Shown here: piece after piece, positions 52,772 through 62,298 of the stretch | Layout: each line of letters begins with the position of its first letter | Numbering within the stretch: position 1 is the stretch's first letter | Assembly (NCBI GenBank): GCA_963674895.2 | Contig: CAXXCY010000003.1 | Span: 2,108,001 to 2,172,000, forward strand | DNA from: CAXXOK01 sp963674895 | Lineage (GTDB): Bacteria > Bacillota > Clostridia > Christensenellales > Aristaeellaceae | Reading direction: 5' to 3' | DNA: 64,000 bases | The notes under the pieces: model-generated | Database searches by the model: none | What the model saw: only the letters and a program-made list of their open reading frames with translations | What the model was told of the DNA's origin: nothing | Made by a program: the position numbers and the translations under genes

Positions 52772-53784
52772 AGCATTTTGGGGCATTGAGAGTCGTTTTT
52801 CTGGTTCTCAGGGATATCGTCGGCCAGACCGCTGCAATGTCTGACAAACAAGCGAAGGTAAATAGGGCGGCGGCAGAAATTGTGCGGTATACGCACGCGA
52901 TTGAAAAAGGATTGTGCATTCGGAATATACGCGCCGGATTCGGTATCGCAAAAATCGATGCAATTTTCGATTTGATGGACAGCTACGGTATAGAATCCGA
53001 TCACGCAATCTACAGGCAAAGCGTCAAAATGGCGATGGCGTCCATCGGCAGTTATCTCCGCTATCATGACCGGTTGCAATTTTGCAATCAGGACATTGCG
53101 CGTATCCGTGTAAGGTTTAAACGTTATGCGGAGAAGATGCCCGAGGAAGCGCAGCCGGGCGGAGCCTCGGAAATCAACAGCACGGGAGCGGGTGTGCACA
53201 GCCCTGGCGTCAAGGCGGTATTCCTTAACCGTCATTCCATCCGGGATTTCGGCGGCGGGCACGTCGATCCGGATCAACTCAACGAAGCGCTGTACCTGGC
53301 CGGCCGATATCCTTCCGCCTGCAATCGGCAAGCGGTGCGTACGTATATCTTTGAAAAAGATGAGCTCCAAGCCGGAGCCGCTTTTTTTCGTGGAATCGGC
53401 GGGTTTGAGAACGAGTTTGACAAAGCGCTTCTGATCACGTCCAAACAAAGCGCGTACCGGACGATAGAAATAAACCAGCATATTGTCAGCGCGGGCATTT
53501 ATGCCGGTTATCTGTCTTTGGCGCTGGAGATTATGGATATCGGAGCCTGTATCGTGCAAAGACCGTTGCTTATATCGCGCGAGTGGCGGGCAATCAGAGA
53601 GCGTTACGGTATACCGAATGACGAGCAACTGGTATGTATGATGTGCATCGGGAACAAAAAGGAATCCTATCATGTACCGGTTTCTCACAGATACCGGCTG
53701 GATACAGTCAATCGATATATCAGTCCAATACAGCAAAGCAGGCTAACACGTTTCTGCGAGACAAGGGAAGAACATATCGTGTAA
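52768..53784 (+). CDS. Nitroreductase-fold protein in glycan operon
   Basis: A 338-residue protein. A helical N-terminal region of about 150 residues (VRYTHAIEKGLCIRNIRAGF) precedes a nitroreductase-like domain: NRHSIRDFGGGHVDPDQLNE, SACNRQAVRTYIF, LSLALEIMDIGACIVQ and CMMCIGNKKESY. It should bind FMN. Such proteins recur beside polysaccharide pyruvyl transferase genes in Gram-positive and Bacteroidota glycan clusters, but their role there is unproven. The ATG with AGGAGGAAATC is chosen over the earlier overlapping start. Confidence 0.78.
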   Translation: MKHFGALRVVFLVLRDIVGQTAAMSDKQAKVNRAAAEIVRYTHAIEKGLCIRNIRAGFGIAKIDAIFDLMDSYGIESDHAIYRQSVKMAMASIGSYLRYHDRLQFCNQDIARIRVRFKRYAEKMPEEAQPGGASEINSTGAGVHSPGVKAVFLNRHSIRDFGGGHVDPDQLNEALYLAGRYPSACNRQAVRTYIFEKDELQAGAAFFRGIGGFENEFDKALLITSKQSAYRTIEINQHIVSAGIYAGYLSLALEIMDIGACIVQRPLLISREWRAIRERYGIPNDEQLVCMMCIGNKKESYHVPVSHRYRLDTVNRYISPIQQSRLTRFCETREEHIV

Positions 53785-53815
53785 GCGGGACATTTTGAAA
53801 AAACGAGAGGGAAGT

Positions 53816-54865
53816 ATGATCGTCAACATCGTTACCGTATACAACAGCCTGAACGCCGGAAGCTTTTTGCAGGCGTATGCGTTGCAGGAGGCGCTGAGGC
53901 AAAGGGGCGTCGAAACACATTTCATCCGGCGGGAAGGGGGCTCCTCTTCCTGGCGCGGGATCATCCGGAAAATGCTCCGGTTCATACGCCGGGGGAAGTT
54001 CAGCAGCGCGGTGCTGACGGCTGTACAGTTTTACAAATTCCAAAAATGCGTACGGTCCGCGTTTGATGTGGTAGCCATTGACGCTCCCTGCGATCTCGTC
54101 GTTTTGGGCAGCGACGAGGTTTGGAATATTACTGATTCGGCTTTCCGGTTAGGCACCTTGTTTTGGAGCGAACAGATCAGCGAAACCATTCCACGGATTA
54201 CCTATGCGGTATCCGTCAACCGTGCGGCCTATGACGACTTTGTCCAGGAACCCGAGTACGGCCGTTTCCTGAAGAAATACGGAAGCATCAGCGTTCGGGA
54301 CGAGCATACGCGCAACGTGATACAAAAGCTTACGGGCAAGGAAATTGAAATTGTCTGTGATCCGACGATGCTATTTGATTCTTCATATTTTCGGAAATTG
54401 GCAAAGAAATGCAAGCGGCGGAAGTTCATTTTGCTTTATACGTTCCAGCAGAAAAGCACGTGCAGCCCACAGGAGCACATCAAGGAAATAATGCGGTTTG
54501 CGGTGTGCAACGGATTGGAGCTGATCGGATTGCCGGGAACGCTCTGCGATGCCGAGGCGGCTGCAGACCCTTTCGAATTGCTGGGGTATTTTGAGGCAGC
54601 GGAATACGTGATTACAAATACGTTCCACGGCACTGTTTTCTCGATCCTGTTTGGGAAACGCTTCGCGGTATTCCCGGGCTCTACAAAAGTAACCGAGCTG
54701 GTTAAGCAAATGCACTGTGAAAAGAATCTGATGCGTTCCGGAAAGAAGCTGACAGATTGCTTCACCGGCAGGGATACGCAAACGGATGCCGCGCGGAGAA
54801 TACTCAGAGATGTGTCGCAAGCGTATCTGGATAGGGTTGTCGGTAAAAAAACAACCGCTATATAA
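53816..54865 (+). CDS. Polysaccharide pyruvyl transferase family protein
   Basis: A 349-residue CsaB/WcaK-like enzyme (PF04230) that adds a pyruvyl ketal from phosphoenolpyruvate to a sugar. It starts IVNIVTVYNSLNAGSFLQAY; family landmarks are VVLGSDEVWN, FGKRFAV and the strongly conserved ITNTFHGTVFSILFGK near residue 270. The ATG with GAGAGGGAAG is preferred to a TTG seven codons upstream. It adds negative charge to the glycan. Confidence 0.9.
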   Translation: MIVNIVTVYNSLNAGSFLQAYALQEALRQRGVETHFIRREGGSSSWRGIIRKMLRFIRRGKFSSAVLTAVQFYKFQKCVRSAFDVVAIDAPCDLVVLGSDEVWNITDSAFRLGTLFWSEQISETIPRITYAVSVNRAAYDDFVQEPEYGRFLKKYGSISVRDEHTRNVIQKLTGKEIEIVCDPTMLFDSSYFRKLAKKCKRRKFILLYTFQQKSTCSPQEHIKEIMRFAVCNGLELIGLPGTLCDAEAAADPFELLGYFEAAEYVITNTFHGTVFSILFGKRFAVFPGSTKVTELVKQMHCEKNLMRSGKKLTDCFTGRDTQTDAARRILRDVSQAYLDRVVGKKTTAI

Positions 54866-54886
54866 AGGAAACGGAGGTGCATACCG

Positions 54887-55456
54887 ATGATATCAAGCAA
54901 AGCGGACTATCTTTTCTATCTTGCCGCAGACCAGAAATCCTTGCGAATCACCAGACGATCTCCAAAGATACTTGGTGATTCCATTTGGAAATTTCAACGA
55001 ACGCTGCGGAAATATGAATACTATACGAATTGCAAAACAAAGCTCCTTTATATACCGTTGAGGATGTGGCTCCGGTACAGATATATGAAACTAAGCAGCC
55101 GGATGGGCTTTACGATCCCTATCAACCGAATCGGCCCCGGCTTGAGCATTGCGCACAGAGGGCCGATCATTATCAACGGAGGAACGGTGATTGGTAAAAA
55201 CTGCAGAATCCACGTTTGTGTCAATATCGGTGCTTCGGCGAGGAACAGCGAAGAGGTTCCCACCATCGGAGACAATGTGTACATCGGTCCCGGCGTGAAG
55301 ATGTACGGAGATATAAGAATCGCAGATAACATTGCAATCGGCGCAAACGCCGTGGTTACTAAATCCTTTCCAGATCCGGGAGTATCGATCGCGGGTGTTC
55401 CGGCCAGGGTCATCAGCCATCGCGGATCCGGAGGAATGCTCGTCAGGGGAGCATAA
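54887..55456 (+). CDS. Hexapeptide-repeat acyltransferase (serine O-acetyltransferase-like)
   Basis: A 189-residue left-handed beta-helix acyltransferase. The C-terminal half shows hexapeptide repeats around IAHRGPIIINGGTVIGKNCR, IGDNVYIGPGVKMYGDIRIA and IGANAVVTKSFPDPGVSIAGV. This resembles CysE/WcaB and EPS acetyltransferases. It probably acetylates a sugar or serine residue of the glycan. GGAGGTGCATACCG precedes the ATG. Confidence 0.88.
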   Translation: MISSKADYLFYLAADQKSLRITRRSPKILGDSIWKFQRTLRKYEYYTNCKTKLLYIPLRMWLRYRYMKLSSRMGFTIPINRIGPGLSIAHRGPIIINGGTVIGKNCRIHVCVNIGASARNSEEVPTIGDNVYIGPGVKMYGDIRIADNIAIGANAVVTKSFPDPGVSIAGVPARVISHRGSGGMLVRGA

Positions 55457-55511
55457 TGCCGGCATATCATGGCGGCCGGGCTTAAAAAATAAGCATAGAG
55501 GTGGACTTGTT

Positions 55512-56462
55512 TTGATATCACGGATAAGACGGTTGATTAAAGCTGCCGAGAAATGCGTGAGGAATCCATGGCGACTGTTTTATTACGCGAATTCCGATGA
55601 CAGGTTTCGCTGGATTCCCGACAAGCAGTTTCTGATGTGGCTGTTTCAGGGCTCGATGGAAAAAAAGCTGGATTTGCAAAATCCGAAAACATTCAATGAA
55701 AAGTTACAGTGGATCAAGCTGTATGACAGAAGACTGGAATACAGCCAAATGGTCGATAAGATTGATGCAAAAAAACTGGCGGCGCAAATACTCGGCGACG
55801 GGTATATCATTCCGACGCTCGGCATATGGGAAAATCCGGATGCGATAGATTTTAAGCAATTGCCCGAAAGATTTGTGCTGAAATGCAATCATAACTCGGG
55901 CGGAGGCGTATATATCTGCAGGGATAGAAGCGTGTTTGATTGCGATGCCGCTCGCGCAGGGCTAAAAAAATGGCTGTCGAAAAGCTACTATCCGATTGCC
56001 AGGGAATGGGCGTACAAAACGGTCGTCCCCAAAGCCTTCGCAGAGGAATATGTAACGGATATTCCGCAGGGCGACTGCCTGACCGATTACAAGTTTTTTT
56101 GCTTTAACGGCATAGCGGACTGCGTTATGGTTTGCCTGGATAGAGGATCCGGCGATACGAAATACTACTTTTTCGATCGGCAATGGAAATTGAAACGTTA
56201 TAACCCACGGGGATTGCGGGCACCCGAGGATTTTACGCTTCCGGCGCCAAAGCACCTGGACGAAATGTTTGCGGCCGTTGAAAAACTCTCTCGGGGAATC
56301 CCCTTTGTTCGCGTGGATATGTACAGCACGGACAGGCGTGTGTTTTTTGGTGAATTCACGCTGTTTCCAGCTGGAGGATTCGATTCGAACATATTGCCGG
56401 AGGCGGACCTGTACTGGGGAGATTTGATCTGTTTGCCAAAGCCGGCGCTACAAGATAATTGA
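55512..56462 (+). CDS. ATP-grasp-fold glycosyltransferase (TupA-like)
   Basis: A 316-residue protein of the teichuronopeptide/ATP-grasp-like transferase type (PF14305). Markers are LQNPKTFNEKLQWIKLYDRR, KLAAQILGDGYIIPTLGIWE, FVLKCNHNSGGGVYIC and FVRVDMYSTDRRVFFGEFTL. In this family the fold may attach an amino acid or a sugar to the glycan. The start is a TTG with AGAGGTGG at 7 nt; an upstream frame overlapping the acyltransferase is rejected. Proximity to the opine-type dehydrogenase suggests a role in amino acid attachment (inference). Confidence 0.82.
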   Translation: MISRIRRLIKAAEKCVRNPWRLFYYANSDDRFRWIPDKQFLMWLFQGSMEKKLDLQNPKTFNEKLQWIKLYDRRLEYSQMVDKIDAKKLAAQILGDGYIIPTLGIWENPDAIDFKQLPERFVLKCNHNSGGGVYICRDRSVFDCDAARAGLKKWLSKSYYPIAREWAYKTVVPKAFAEEYVTDIPQGDCLTDYKFFCFNGIADCVMVCLDRGSGDTKYYFFDRQWKLKRYNPRGLRAPEDFTLPAPKHLDEMFAAVEKLSRGIPFVRVDMYSTDRRVFFGEFTLFPAGGFDSNILPEADLYWGDLICLPKPALQDN

Positions 56463-56537
56463 AACGGATCCGGTCAATGAAATCACTGCTGACCGCAGAT
56501 AACGACGGACGGAATCCCTATAAAAAATGGAGGTATT

Positions 56538-57491
56538 ATGATGAACATCGGCTTTCCGATTAGCCACAAAGAGAACGAGAAAAGACGCGCAATTCTACCC
56601 GTCCATATACAAGCCATGAAATATCCGGAGCATTTATATTTTGAGAAGAACTATGGACATGTGATGGGCATCCCCGACAGCGAATTTTCAAATCTCGGCT
56701 GCCATATATGCGAACGGGAAGAAATTTTAAAAAAGGATATCATTTGCGATCCAAAAATAGGCGACGCTGATTATCTGGAAACGTTATGCAATCAAACCGT
56801 ATTCGGATGGGTCCACGCCACACAGAATCCGGTCATCACAGATCGGCTGATCAAAGGGAACTTAACGGTATACGCGTGGGAAAAAATGTTCTACAAAAAC
56901 CGGCACGTATTTTGGAAAAATAACGAAATTGCCGGTGAAGCCGCCGTTATTCACGCTTTTCAATTCTATGGGACAATGCCCTATGAAACAAAAGCCGCGG
57001 TCATCGGCCGCGGCAATACGGCAAGAGGCGCCATCAGAATGCTGAATATGCTCGGCGTGGCCGTTATACAGTATGGCCGCGGCAACGAGGAATTATTGCG
57101 GGAAGAAATCGGGATGTATGACGTTATTGTCAATTGCGTGTTGTGGGACGTAACGAGAACCGATCATATCGTTTTCAAAAGCGACCTGGCCAGAATGAAA
57201 AGAAACGCCATGATTATTGACGTAAGCTGCGACAGGAACGGCGGCATTGAGACCTCCATCCCGACAACGATAGACAACCCGGCCTATGATGTGGACGGAA
57301 TCCTGCATTATGCGGTCGATCATACCCCGACACTGTTTTACAGGACGGCATCTGCATACAATTCAGATTCGGTTTGGAGATATATAGAAAAACTGATGCT
57401 GGATGAATCTGATGAAACGCTGAAAAACGCGCTGATTATTCAAAATGGAGTCATCGCCGATCCGGAAATCACAGCGTTTCAAAAACGGTGA
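56538..57491 (+). CDS. N5-(carboxyethyl)ornithine synthase-like dehydrogenase
   Basis: A 317-residue protein of the alanine dehydrogenase/PNT family most like Lactococcus N5-(carboxyethyl)ornithine synthase, which reductively joins pyruvate to the side-chain amine of ornithine or lysine with NADPH. It opens IGFPISHKENEKRRAILPVH, has YGHVMGIPDSEF, and a Rossmann motif VIGRGNTARGAIRMLNMLGV near residue 155. DVSCDRNGGIE follows. ATGGAGGTATT precedes tandem ATG codons. Its place inside a glycan operon suggests a carboxyethyl-amino-acid substituent (inference). Confidence 0.8.
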   Translation: MMNIGFPISHKENEKRRAILPVHIQAMKYPEHLYFEKNYGHVMGIPDSEFSNLGCHICEREEILKKDIICDPKIGDADYLETLCNQTVFGWVHATQNPVITDRLIKGNLTVYAWEKMFYKNRHVFWKNNEIAGEAAVIHAFQFYGTMPYETKAAVIGRGNTARGAIRMLNMLGVAVIQYGRGNEELLREEIGMYDVIVNCVLWDVTRTDHIVFKSDLARMKRNAMIIDVSCDRNGGIETSIPTTIDNPAYDVDGILHYAVDHTPTLFYRTASAYNSDSVWRYIEKLMLDESDETLKNALIIQNGVIADPEITAFQKR

Positions 57492-57548
57492 TTCGTCTTC
57501 GGTCGTCATCGAAACGTACGGCAGCCTGTAAAGGAGCATGACCAGAAA

Positions 57549-58598
57549 ATGGAAAACAATGCACGTAAGGCATCCCCCGCTAAAACATACCTGGTGACAG
57601 GCGCCGCGGGTTTTATTGGATTCAGCTTATCCAGAGAGCTTCTCAAGCAAGGCGCGGCGGTTGTGGGATTTGATAATCTAAATGACTATTACGATGTGAA
57701 TTTAAAGCGTGCGCGTCTGAAAATCCTCGAACAATACACGCGTTTTTCCTTTATCCAAGGTGAATTATCGGAACCGGATACCGTCAACTCCCTGTTCCTG
57801 GCATATACGCCCGATATTGTGGTGAACCTGGCGGCTCAGGCAGGCGTGCGGTATTCCATTACAAATCCGCAAGCCTATATCAACAGCAATGCCGTCGGAT
57901 TTTTCAACCTTTTGGAAGCCATGCGCCACAGTGCACTGACCGGAAAGCGGGTGGAGCATTTTGTCTATGCTTCCTCCTCGTCCGTATACGGCAACCAGAC
58001 CAAAACCCCGTTTTCCGTCTCGGATAACGCGGATCGCCCCGTCAGCCTGTATGCAGCGACGAAGAAGTTTAACGAGCTGGTCGCCTATACCTACAGCCAT
58101 CTCTTCCATATCCCAACCACAGGGCTGCGGTTTTTTACGGTATACGGGCCCTTCGGCCGGCCGGACATGGCGTACTTCTCATTCGCCAAAAAAATCCTTG
58201 CCGGCGAACCCATTCAGGTTTTTAATTACGGAGATCTGTACCGTGATTTTACCTATATAGACGACATTGTGGAGGGGATGATGCACCTCGTTGGCAGCCC
58301 GCCGCAAGCGTCCGATCCCGCGAGGATTTATAATATCGGCAACAATAAGCCGGTACAGCTCATGCAGTTTATCAAAACCCTGGAAACAGCTCTCAGCGAC
58401 ACGTACGGAACAGACCTGAAAGCGAATATCGAATTCCTGCCCATGCAGCCCGGCGACGTGTATCAAACCTATGCGGACGTGGATGATTTAATCCGGGATT
58501 TTGGTTTCAGACCGCAAACGAGCATTGAGGACGGACTCCATCAATTTGCCGGTTGGTATCGGAATTATTATCAAGGTCAGCTGCCTATAGAACGCTAA
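57549..58598 (+). CDS. UDP-glucuronate 4-epimerase
   Basis: A 349-residue extended SDR converting UDP-GlcA to UDP-GalA. The Rossmann motif is TGAAGFIGFSLSREL. The catalytic segment is SLYAATKKFNELVAYTYSHL, and TTGLRFFTVYGPFGRPDMAY is characteristic of CapI/LpsL enzymes. QAGVRYSITNPQAYINSN also fits. It is followed by an intrinsic terminator, then UDP-glucose dehydrogenase; together they provide both hexuronic acids. Confidence 0.92.
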   Translation: MENNARKASPAKTYLVTGAAGFIGFSLSRELLKQGAAVVGFDNLNDYYDVNLKRARLKILEQYTRFSFIQGELSEPDTVNSLFLAYTPDIVVNLAAQAGVRYSITNPQAYINSNAVGFFNLLEAMRHSALTGKRVEHFVYASSSSVYGNQTKTPFSVSDNADRPVSLYAATKKFNELVAYTYSHLFHIPTTGLRFFTVYGPFGRPDMAYFSFAKKILAGEPIQVFNYGDLYRDFTYIDDIVEGMMHLVGSPPQASDPARIYNIGNNKPVQLMQFIKTLETALSDTYGTDLKANIEFLPMQPGDVYQTYADVDDLIRDFGFRPQTSIEDGLHQFAGWYRNYYQGQLPIER

Positions 58599-58630
58599 AT
58601 GGAAACCAATCAAATATCAATAGCTTTACG

Positions 58631-58665
58631 AAGCCGGGGTTCTGCATAGTAATACCCGGCTTTTA
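58631..58665 (+). terminator. Intrinsic terminator inside the glycan operon
   Basis: AAGCCGGG pairs with CCCGGCTT across a 16-nt loop, and T residues follow (CTTTTATT). It lies between the epimerase stop and the ribosome site of the UDP-glucose dehydrogenase, in the same direction. A LoaP-type factor would be needed to read through efficiently. Confidence 0.75.
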
Positions 58666-58720
58666 TTCCGAATAACCAACGAAGATCCATTGATGACGAT
58701 CAATATAGGAGTAACGGAAA

Positions 58721-59923
58721 ATGCAGAAAAATAAAGCCCTGAAAATCGCCGTTGCCGGAATGGGATACGTTGGGATATCCAACGCGATCCTGTTGGCGCA
58801 GCATTCCACAGTGTGGTCCGTAGACATTCTTGAAAGCAAGGTGTCGATGATCAACGCAAAGCATTCGCCGATCATCGATCCCGAGATAACGGAGTATCTT
58901 GCCGGCAAAGCGTTGGATCTTACTGCCACCACAGATTGGGCCGCAGTTTATTCCGACGCGGATTATGTGATTGTATCCACGCCAACGAACTATGATCCGG
59001 TAAAGAATTACTTTGATACAAGCTCAGTGGAGACTGTAATCCAACAGGTGATCAGCGTCAACCCGGATGCCGTAATTGTGATCCGGTCCACCGTGCCCGT
59101 CGGGTATACAGAATCCGTTTGCAAGCAGTTTCCATGCGTTAATATTCTGTTTTGCCCCGAGTTTTTGCGGGAAGGGAAGGCACTGTACGATAACCTTTAC
59201 CCCAGCAGAATCATCATGGGCGTGCCGGCGGGAAACAAACGCCTGGAAAAAGCGGCGCATACCTTCGCGAAGCTTTTTCAAGAGGGCGCGATCAAACAGG
59301 ATATCCAAACGCTGTTCATGAATCCGACCGAGGCGGAAGCCGTCAAGCTGTTTGCCAACACCTACCTGGCGCTCCGCGTCAGCTTTTTCAACGAACTGGA
59401 CACGTATGCCGAAGTGCGCGGACTCAACACGCGATCCATCATCGAGGGCGTGTGCCTGGATCCCCGGATAGGCGGCCATTACAACAATCCGTCTTTTGGT
59501 TACGGCGGATATTGCCTGCCGAAAGACACAAAACAGCTCCTGATAAATTACAACGACGTGCCAAACAATATCATTGCCGCGATCGTGGACGCAAACCGCA
59601 CGCGCAAGGATTTTATTGCCGACCGCATCCTTGCCAAATGCCCAAGGATCGTCGGCGTTTATCGGCTGACGATGAAGGCAAACTCGGATAATTTCCGCCA
59701 AAGCAGTATCCAGGGCGTCATGAAGCGTATTAAAGCCAAAGGCATAGAGGTCGTCGTGTACGAACCGGCTCTCAATGAAGACACTTTTTTCAACAGCCCC
59801 GTCATACGGGATTTGAACGAGTTTCTGATGATGAGCGACGTGATTATCTGCAATCGATACGATGACGCCTTGAAAGATGTAAAGGATAAAGTATATACCC
59901 GGGATCTCTTCTGCAGGGACTGA
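58721..59923 (+). CDS. ugd: UDP-glucose 6-dehydrogenase
   Basis: A 400-residue enzyme oxidising UDP-glucose to UDP-glucuronate with two NAD+. The dinucleotide motif is IAVAGMGYVGISNA. The catalytic Cys lies in YGGYCLPKDTKQLL near residue 265, and STPTNYD, RSTVPVGYT and FCPEFLREGKALYD are all typical. GGAGTAACGGAAA precedes the ATG. It supplies UDP-GlcA to the glucuronate epimerase encoded just upstream. Confidence 0.95.
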   Translation: MQKNKALKIAVAGMGYVGISNAILLAQHSTVWSVDILESKVSMINAKHSPIIDPEITEYLAGKALDLTATTDWAAVYSDADYVIVSTPTNYDPVKNYFDTSSVETVIQQVISVNPDAVIVIRSTVPVGYTESVCKQFPCVNILFCPEFLREGKALYDNLYPSRIIMGVPAGNKRLEKAAHTFAKLFQEGAIKQDIQTLFMNPTEAEAVKLFANTYLALRVSFFNELDTYAEVRGLNTRSIIEGVCLDPRIGGHYNNPSFGYGGYCLPKDTKQLLINYNDVPNNIIAAIVDANRTRKDFIADRILAKCPRIVGVYRLTMKANSDNFRQSSIQGVMKRIKAKGIEVVVYEPALNEDTFFNSPVIRDLNEFLMMSDVIICNRYDDALKDVKDKVYTRDLFCRD

Positions 59924-60114
59924 CGGCTGGCTCTCAGGTCGTTTATCTATGGACGGCCGACTGGTTTACCGGTATTAGAATCAAAAACATACCGTTTGTC
60001 TGAACAGGCGGACACGCCTTGTCAGGTCTCGCACGCAAAGGCAGGACGAATATCCGGCGCGGCGGTTCGCCCGACTTGGCTATCGTCTTCAGCCATTATA
60101 AAGGAGTAATGCCG

Positions 60115-62223
60115 ATGAAAAATATCAAGCAGGGCATGCATACCGGTGCAGGCCAACGGCGGAGCAGCATCAAAACGCGCAGGCTTATGCTGATAGTAAT
60201 CGATCTTGCGATGTGCTCTGCCGTGGGATTGGTTTCTAGCTTGCTATATAACCAGTCAGAAACTTTGGGCAACCGCATGCTTAGCCTCGGCGTTCTTTTA
60301 GCGTGTATTCTCGCCTTCCGGTTTGCGTTCAGCGTATATCGGCAGGTGTGGCGGTATGCCACCTCGCTGGAGTATATGAACGTAGTTTGGGCGGACATGG
60401 CCGCGGCTGTCGTTTATCTTGCCGTAAGCCGTTTGTTTCTCCGCACTGATATGCGAATCATGTTTTGGCAGGCGCTTTCCGTGCTTTCAGTCGGCTGCCT
60501 GGCAACGCTGTCGGCACGCTTTATCTATCAAAACATCCACCGGGCAGTCAAGAATCATCAAAGCGAATCCGGAGCCATACAAAGATTCGGAATCAAGCGA
60601 ATCGCGGGATGGGCGCTTAAGTTCCCGGTTTTTATTATTAAGCAAACGGCGAAACAACATGCCGGTCTAAACCCTCCGGTTGTCCCTGTTGTCAAGGCAT
60701 CGGATTCTTCGCTGCCGCAGAATAGAATCAACGTTGCCATCGTAGGCGCAGGCATTTGCGGCGTGATGCTCGCAAGGGAATTGCTTTTCAGCAAGACCTC
60801 ACATTATCAGCCCTATTGTTTTATTGATATCGATTCGCAAAAGATCGGGAATGTGATCGCGGGTATTCGTGTGTATCCGGAAAACGGAATCATCAAACGG
60901 TTGCAAAAAATACCGGTTCAGGAGATCATTATCGCGCTTCCGGACCTGAGCGGGGACGACAAGCAGAGGCTTTTCGATTTTTATGGACATTCCAACTGCA
61001 AGGTGAAACTATACGATTTTCCATTTGGCAGCGGCGGCAACAAAATTTCAAAGCGTATTCTCAGGGAGTTCAGCATAGAGGATCTGCTGAGCCGTAACGT
61101 GGTTAGCTTTGATGAAAGCGAGGTCGCGGATACATATCGCGGGAAAACAATTCTGATCACCGGCGGCGGAGGCTCCATCGGCAGCGAGCTGTGCCGGCAG
61201 CTGGCCAAGCTAAAGCCGGATGAATTAGTGATCTTTGATATCTATGAGAATTCCGCCTATGCAATAGAGCAGGAGCTGGTCAGCGGTTACGGCAGCAGTA
61301 TAAAAACCAGCGTGGAAATCGGCTCGGTACGGGATACTGAACGTCTGGACGAGATTTTTAAAACCCATCGTCCGCAAATCGTGTTTCACGCCGCCGCCCA
61401 TAAACATGTACCGCTGATGGAACACAGCTGCGGAGAAGCGATTAAGAACAATGTCTTCGGCACGTTAAACACCGTAAATATAGCGGAGCGCTATGGCGTC
61501 GAGCGTTTCTTGCTGGTATCTACGGATAAGGCGGTTAATCCAACCAACGTGATGGGTGCCTCAAAGCGCTTATGCGAGATGATCATCCAATCCAAGAAAA
61601 ACAGCCGTACGCTGTTTATGGCCGTTCGTTTCGGCAATGTGCTGGGTTCAAACGGCAGTGTGGTTCCCTTGTTTAAAAAGCAGATCGCCTCCGGCGGGCC
61701 GATCACATTAACGGATAAGCGCATTATCCGTTATTTTATGACAATCCCCGAAGCCGCGCAGTTGCTTTTACAGGCGTGCACAATGGCAGCATCGGGCGAG
61801 ATCTATGTACTGAATATGGGGCGGCCTGTAAAAATCCTGAATCTCGCCGAGAAAATGATTCGCATGTCCGGGCTTACACCCTATATTGATGTTGACATTC
61901 ACGAGATCGGGCTGCGGCCGGGTGAAAAAATCTACGAAGAGTTGCTGACGAAGTCCGATCAATTGATTGAAACGCGCAACGGGAGGATTTTCATTGAGCG
62001 CGAAGAGGCGATGGATGAGAAGCAACTGCAGCAGAAACTCGACCTCCTGCGGGATTGCTTGTCCTGCCATACGCAGGCAGCCGTCTTGGACGCCATGCGC
62101 CAGACAGTCCCCACGTATCAAAGCGCCGAAAAAGCCAACCGGGACTATGGCTGTGAAGAGGACCGCGTTCCATATGGAATTCCGCTTGCCAATACTGCCC
62201 GCTCATATTCCAGTACAAATTAG
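60115..62223 (+). CDS. UDP-HexNAc 4,6-dehydratase, CapD/PglF-like
   Basis: A 702-residue membrane-anchored nucleotide-sugar dehydratase. Four N-terminal helices (about residues 20-135) precede a basic linker; a CoA_binding_3-type Rossmann region (VAIVGAGICGVMLARELL, near 206) and the catalytic SDR domain (ILITGGGGSIGSELCRQL, near 345) follow. The active site reads STDKAVNPTNVMGASKRLCE: Met stands in place of the SDR Tyr, as in the SMK-type dehydratases WbpM/PglF/CapE. It makes the 4-keto-6-deoxy UDP-HexNAc used for rare sugars such as bacillosamine or QuiNAc. The ATG with AAGGAG at 8 nt is chosen; the upstream extension is rejected. The gap of 190 bp before it shows no promoter. Confidence 0.9.
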   Translation: MKNIKQGMHTGAGQRRSSIKTRRLMLIVIDLAMCSAVGLVSSLLYNQSETLGNRMLSLGVLLACILAFRFAFSVYRQVWRYATSLEYMNVVWADMAAAVVYLAVSRLFLRTDMRIMFWQALSVLSVGCLATLSARFIYQNIHRAVKNHQSESGAIQRFGIKRIAGWALKFPVFIIKQTAKQHAGLNPPVVPVVKASDSSLPQNRINVAIVGAGICGVMLARELLFSKTSHYQPYCFIDIDSQKIGNVIAGIRVYPENGIIKRLQKIPVQEIIIALPDLSGDDKQRLFDFYGHSNCKVKLYDFPFGSGGNKISKRILREFSIEDLLSRNVVSFDESEVADTYRGKTILITGGGGSIGSELCRQLAKLKPDELVIFDIYENSAYAIEQELVSGYGSSIKTSVEIGSVRDTERLDEIFKTHRPQIVFHAAAHKHVPLMEHSCGEAIKNNVFGTLNTVNIAERYGVERFLLVSTDKAVNPTNVMGASKRLCEMIIQSKKNSRTLFMAVRFGNVLGSNGSVVPLFKKQIASGGPITLTDKRIIRYFMTIPEAAQLLLQACTMAASGEIYVLNMGRPVKILNLAEKMIRMSGLTPYIDVDIHEIGLRPGEKIYEELLTKSDQLIETRNGRIFIEREEAMDEKQLQQKLDLLRDCLSCHTQAAVLDAMRQTVPTYQSAEKANRDYGCEEDRVPYGIPLANTARSYSSTN

Positions 62224-62298
62224 AGACGAAAGCGTAGCGCCTGATACGCAAGGCAATTCGCGGTTTATCCCACCATTACAGGAAAGAAGCTGAAGCAT

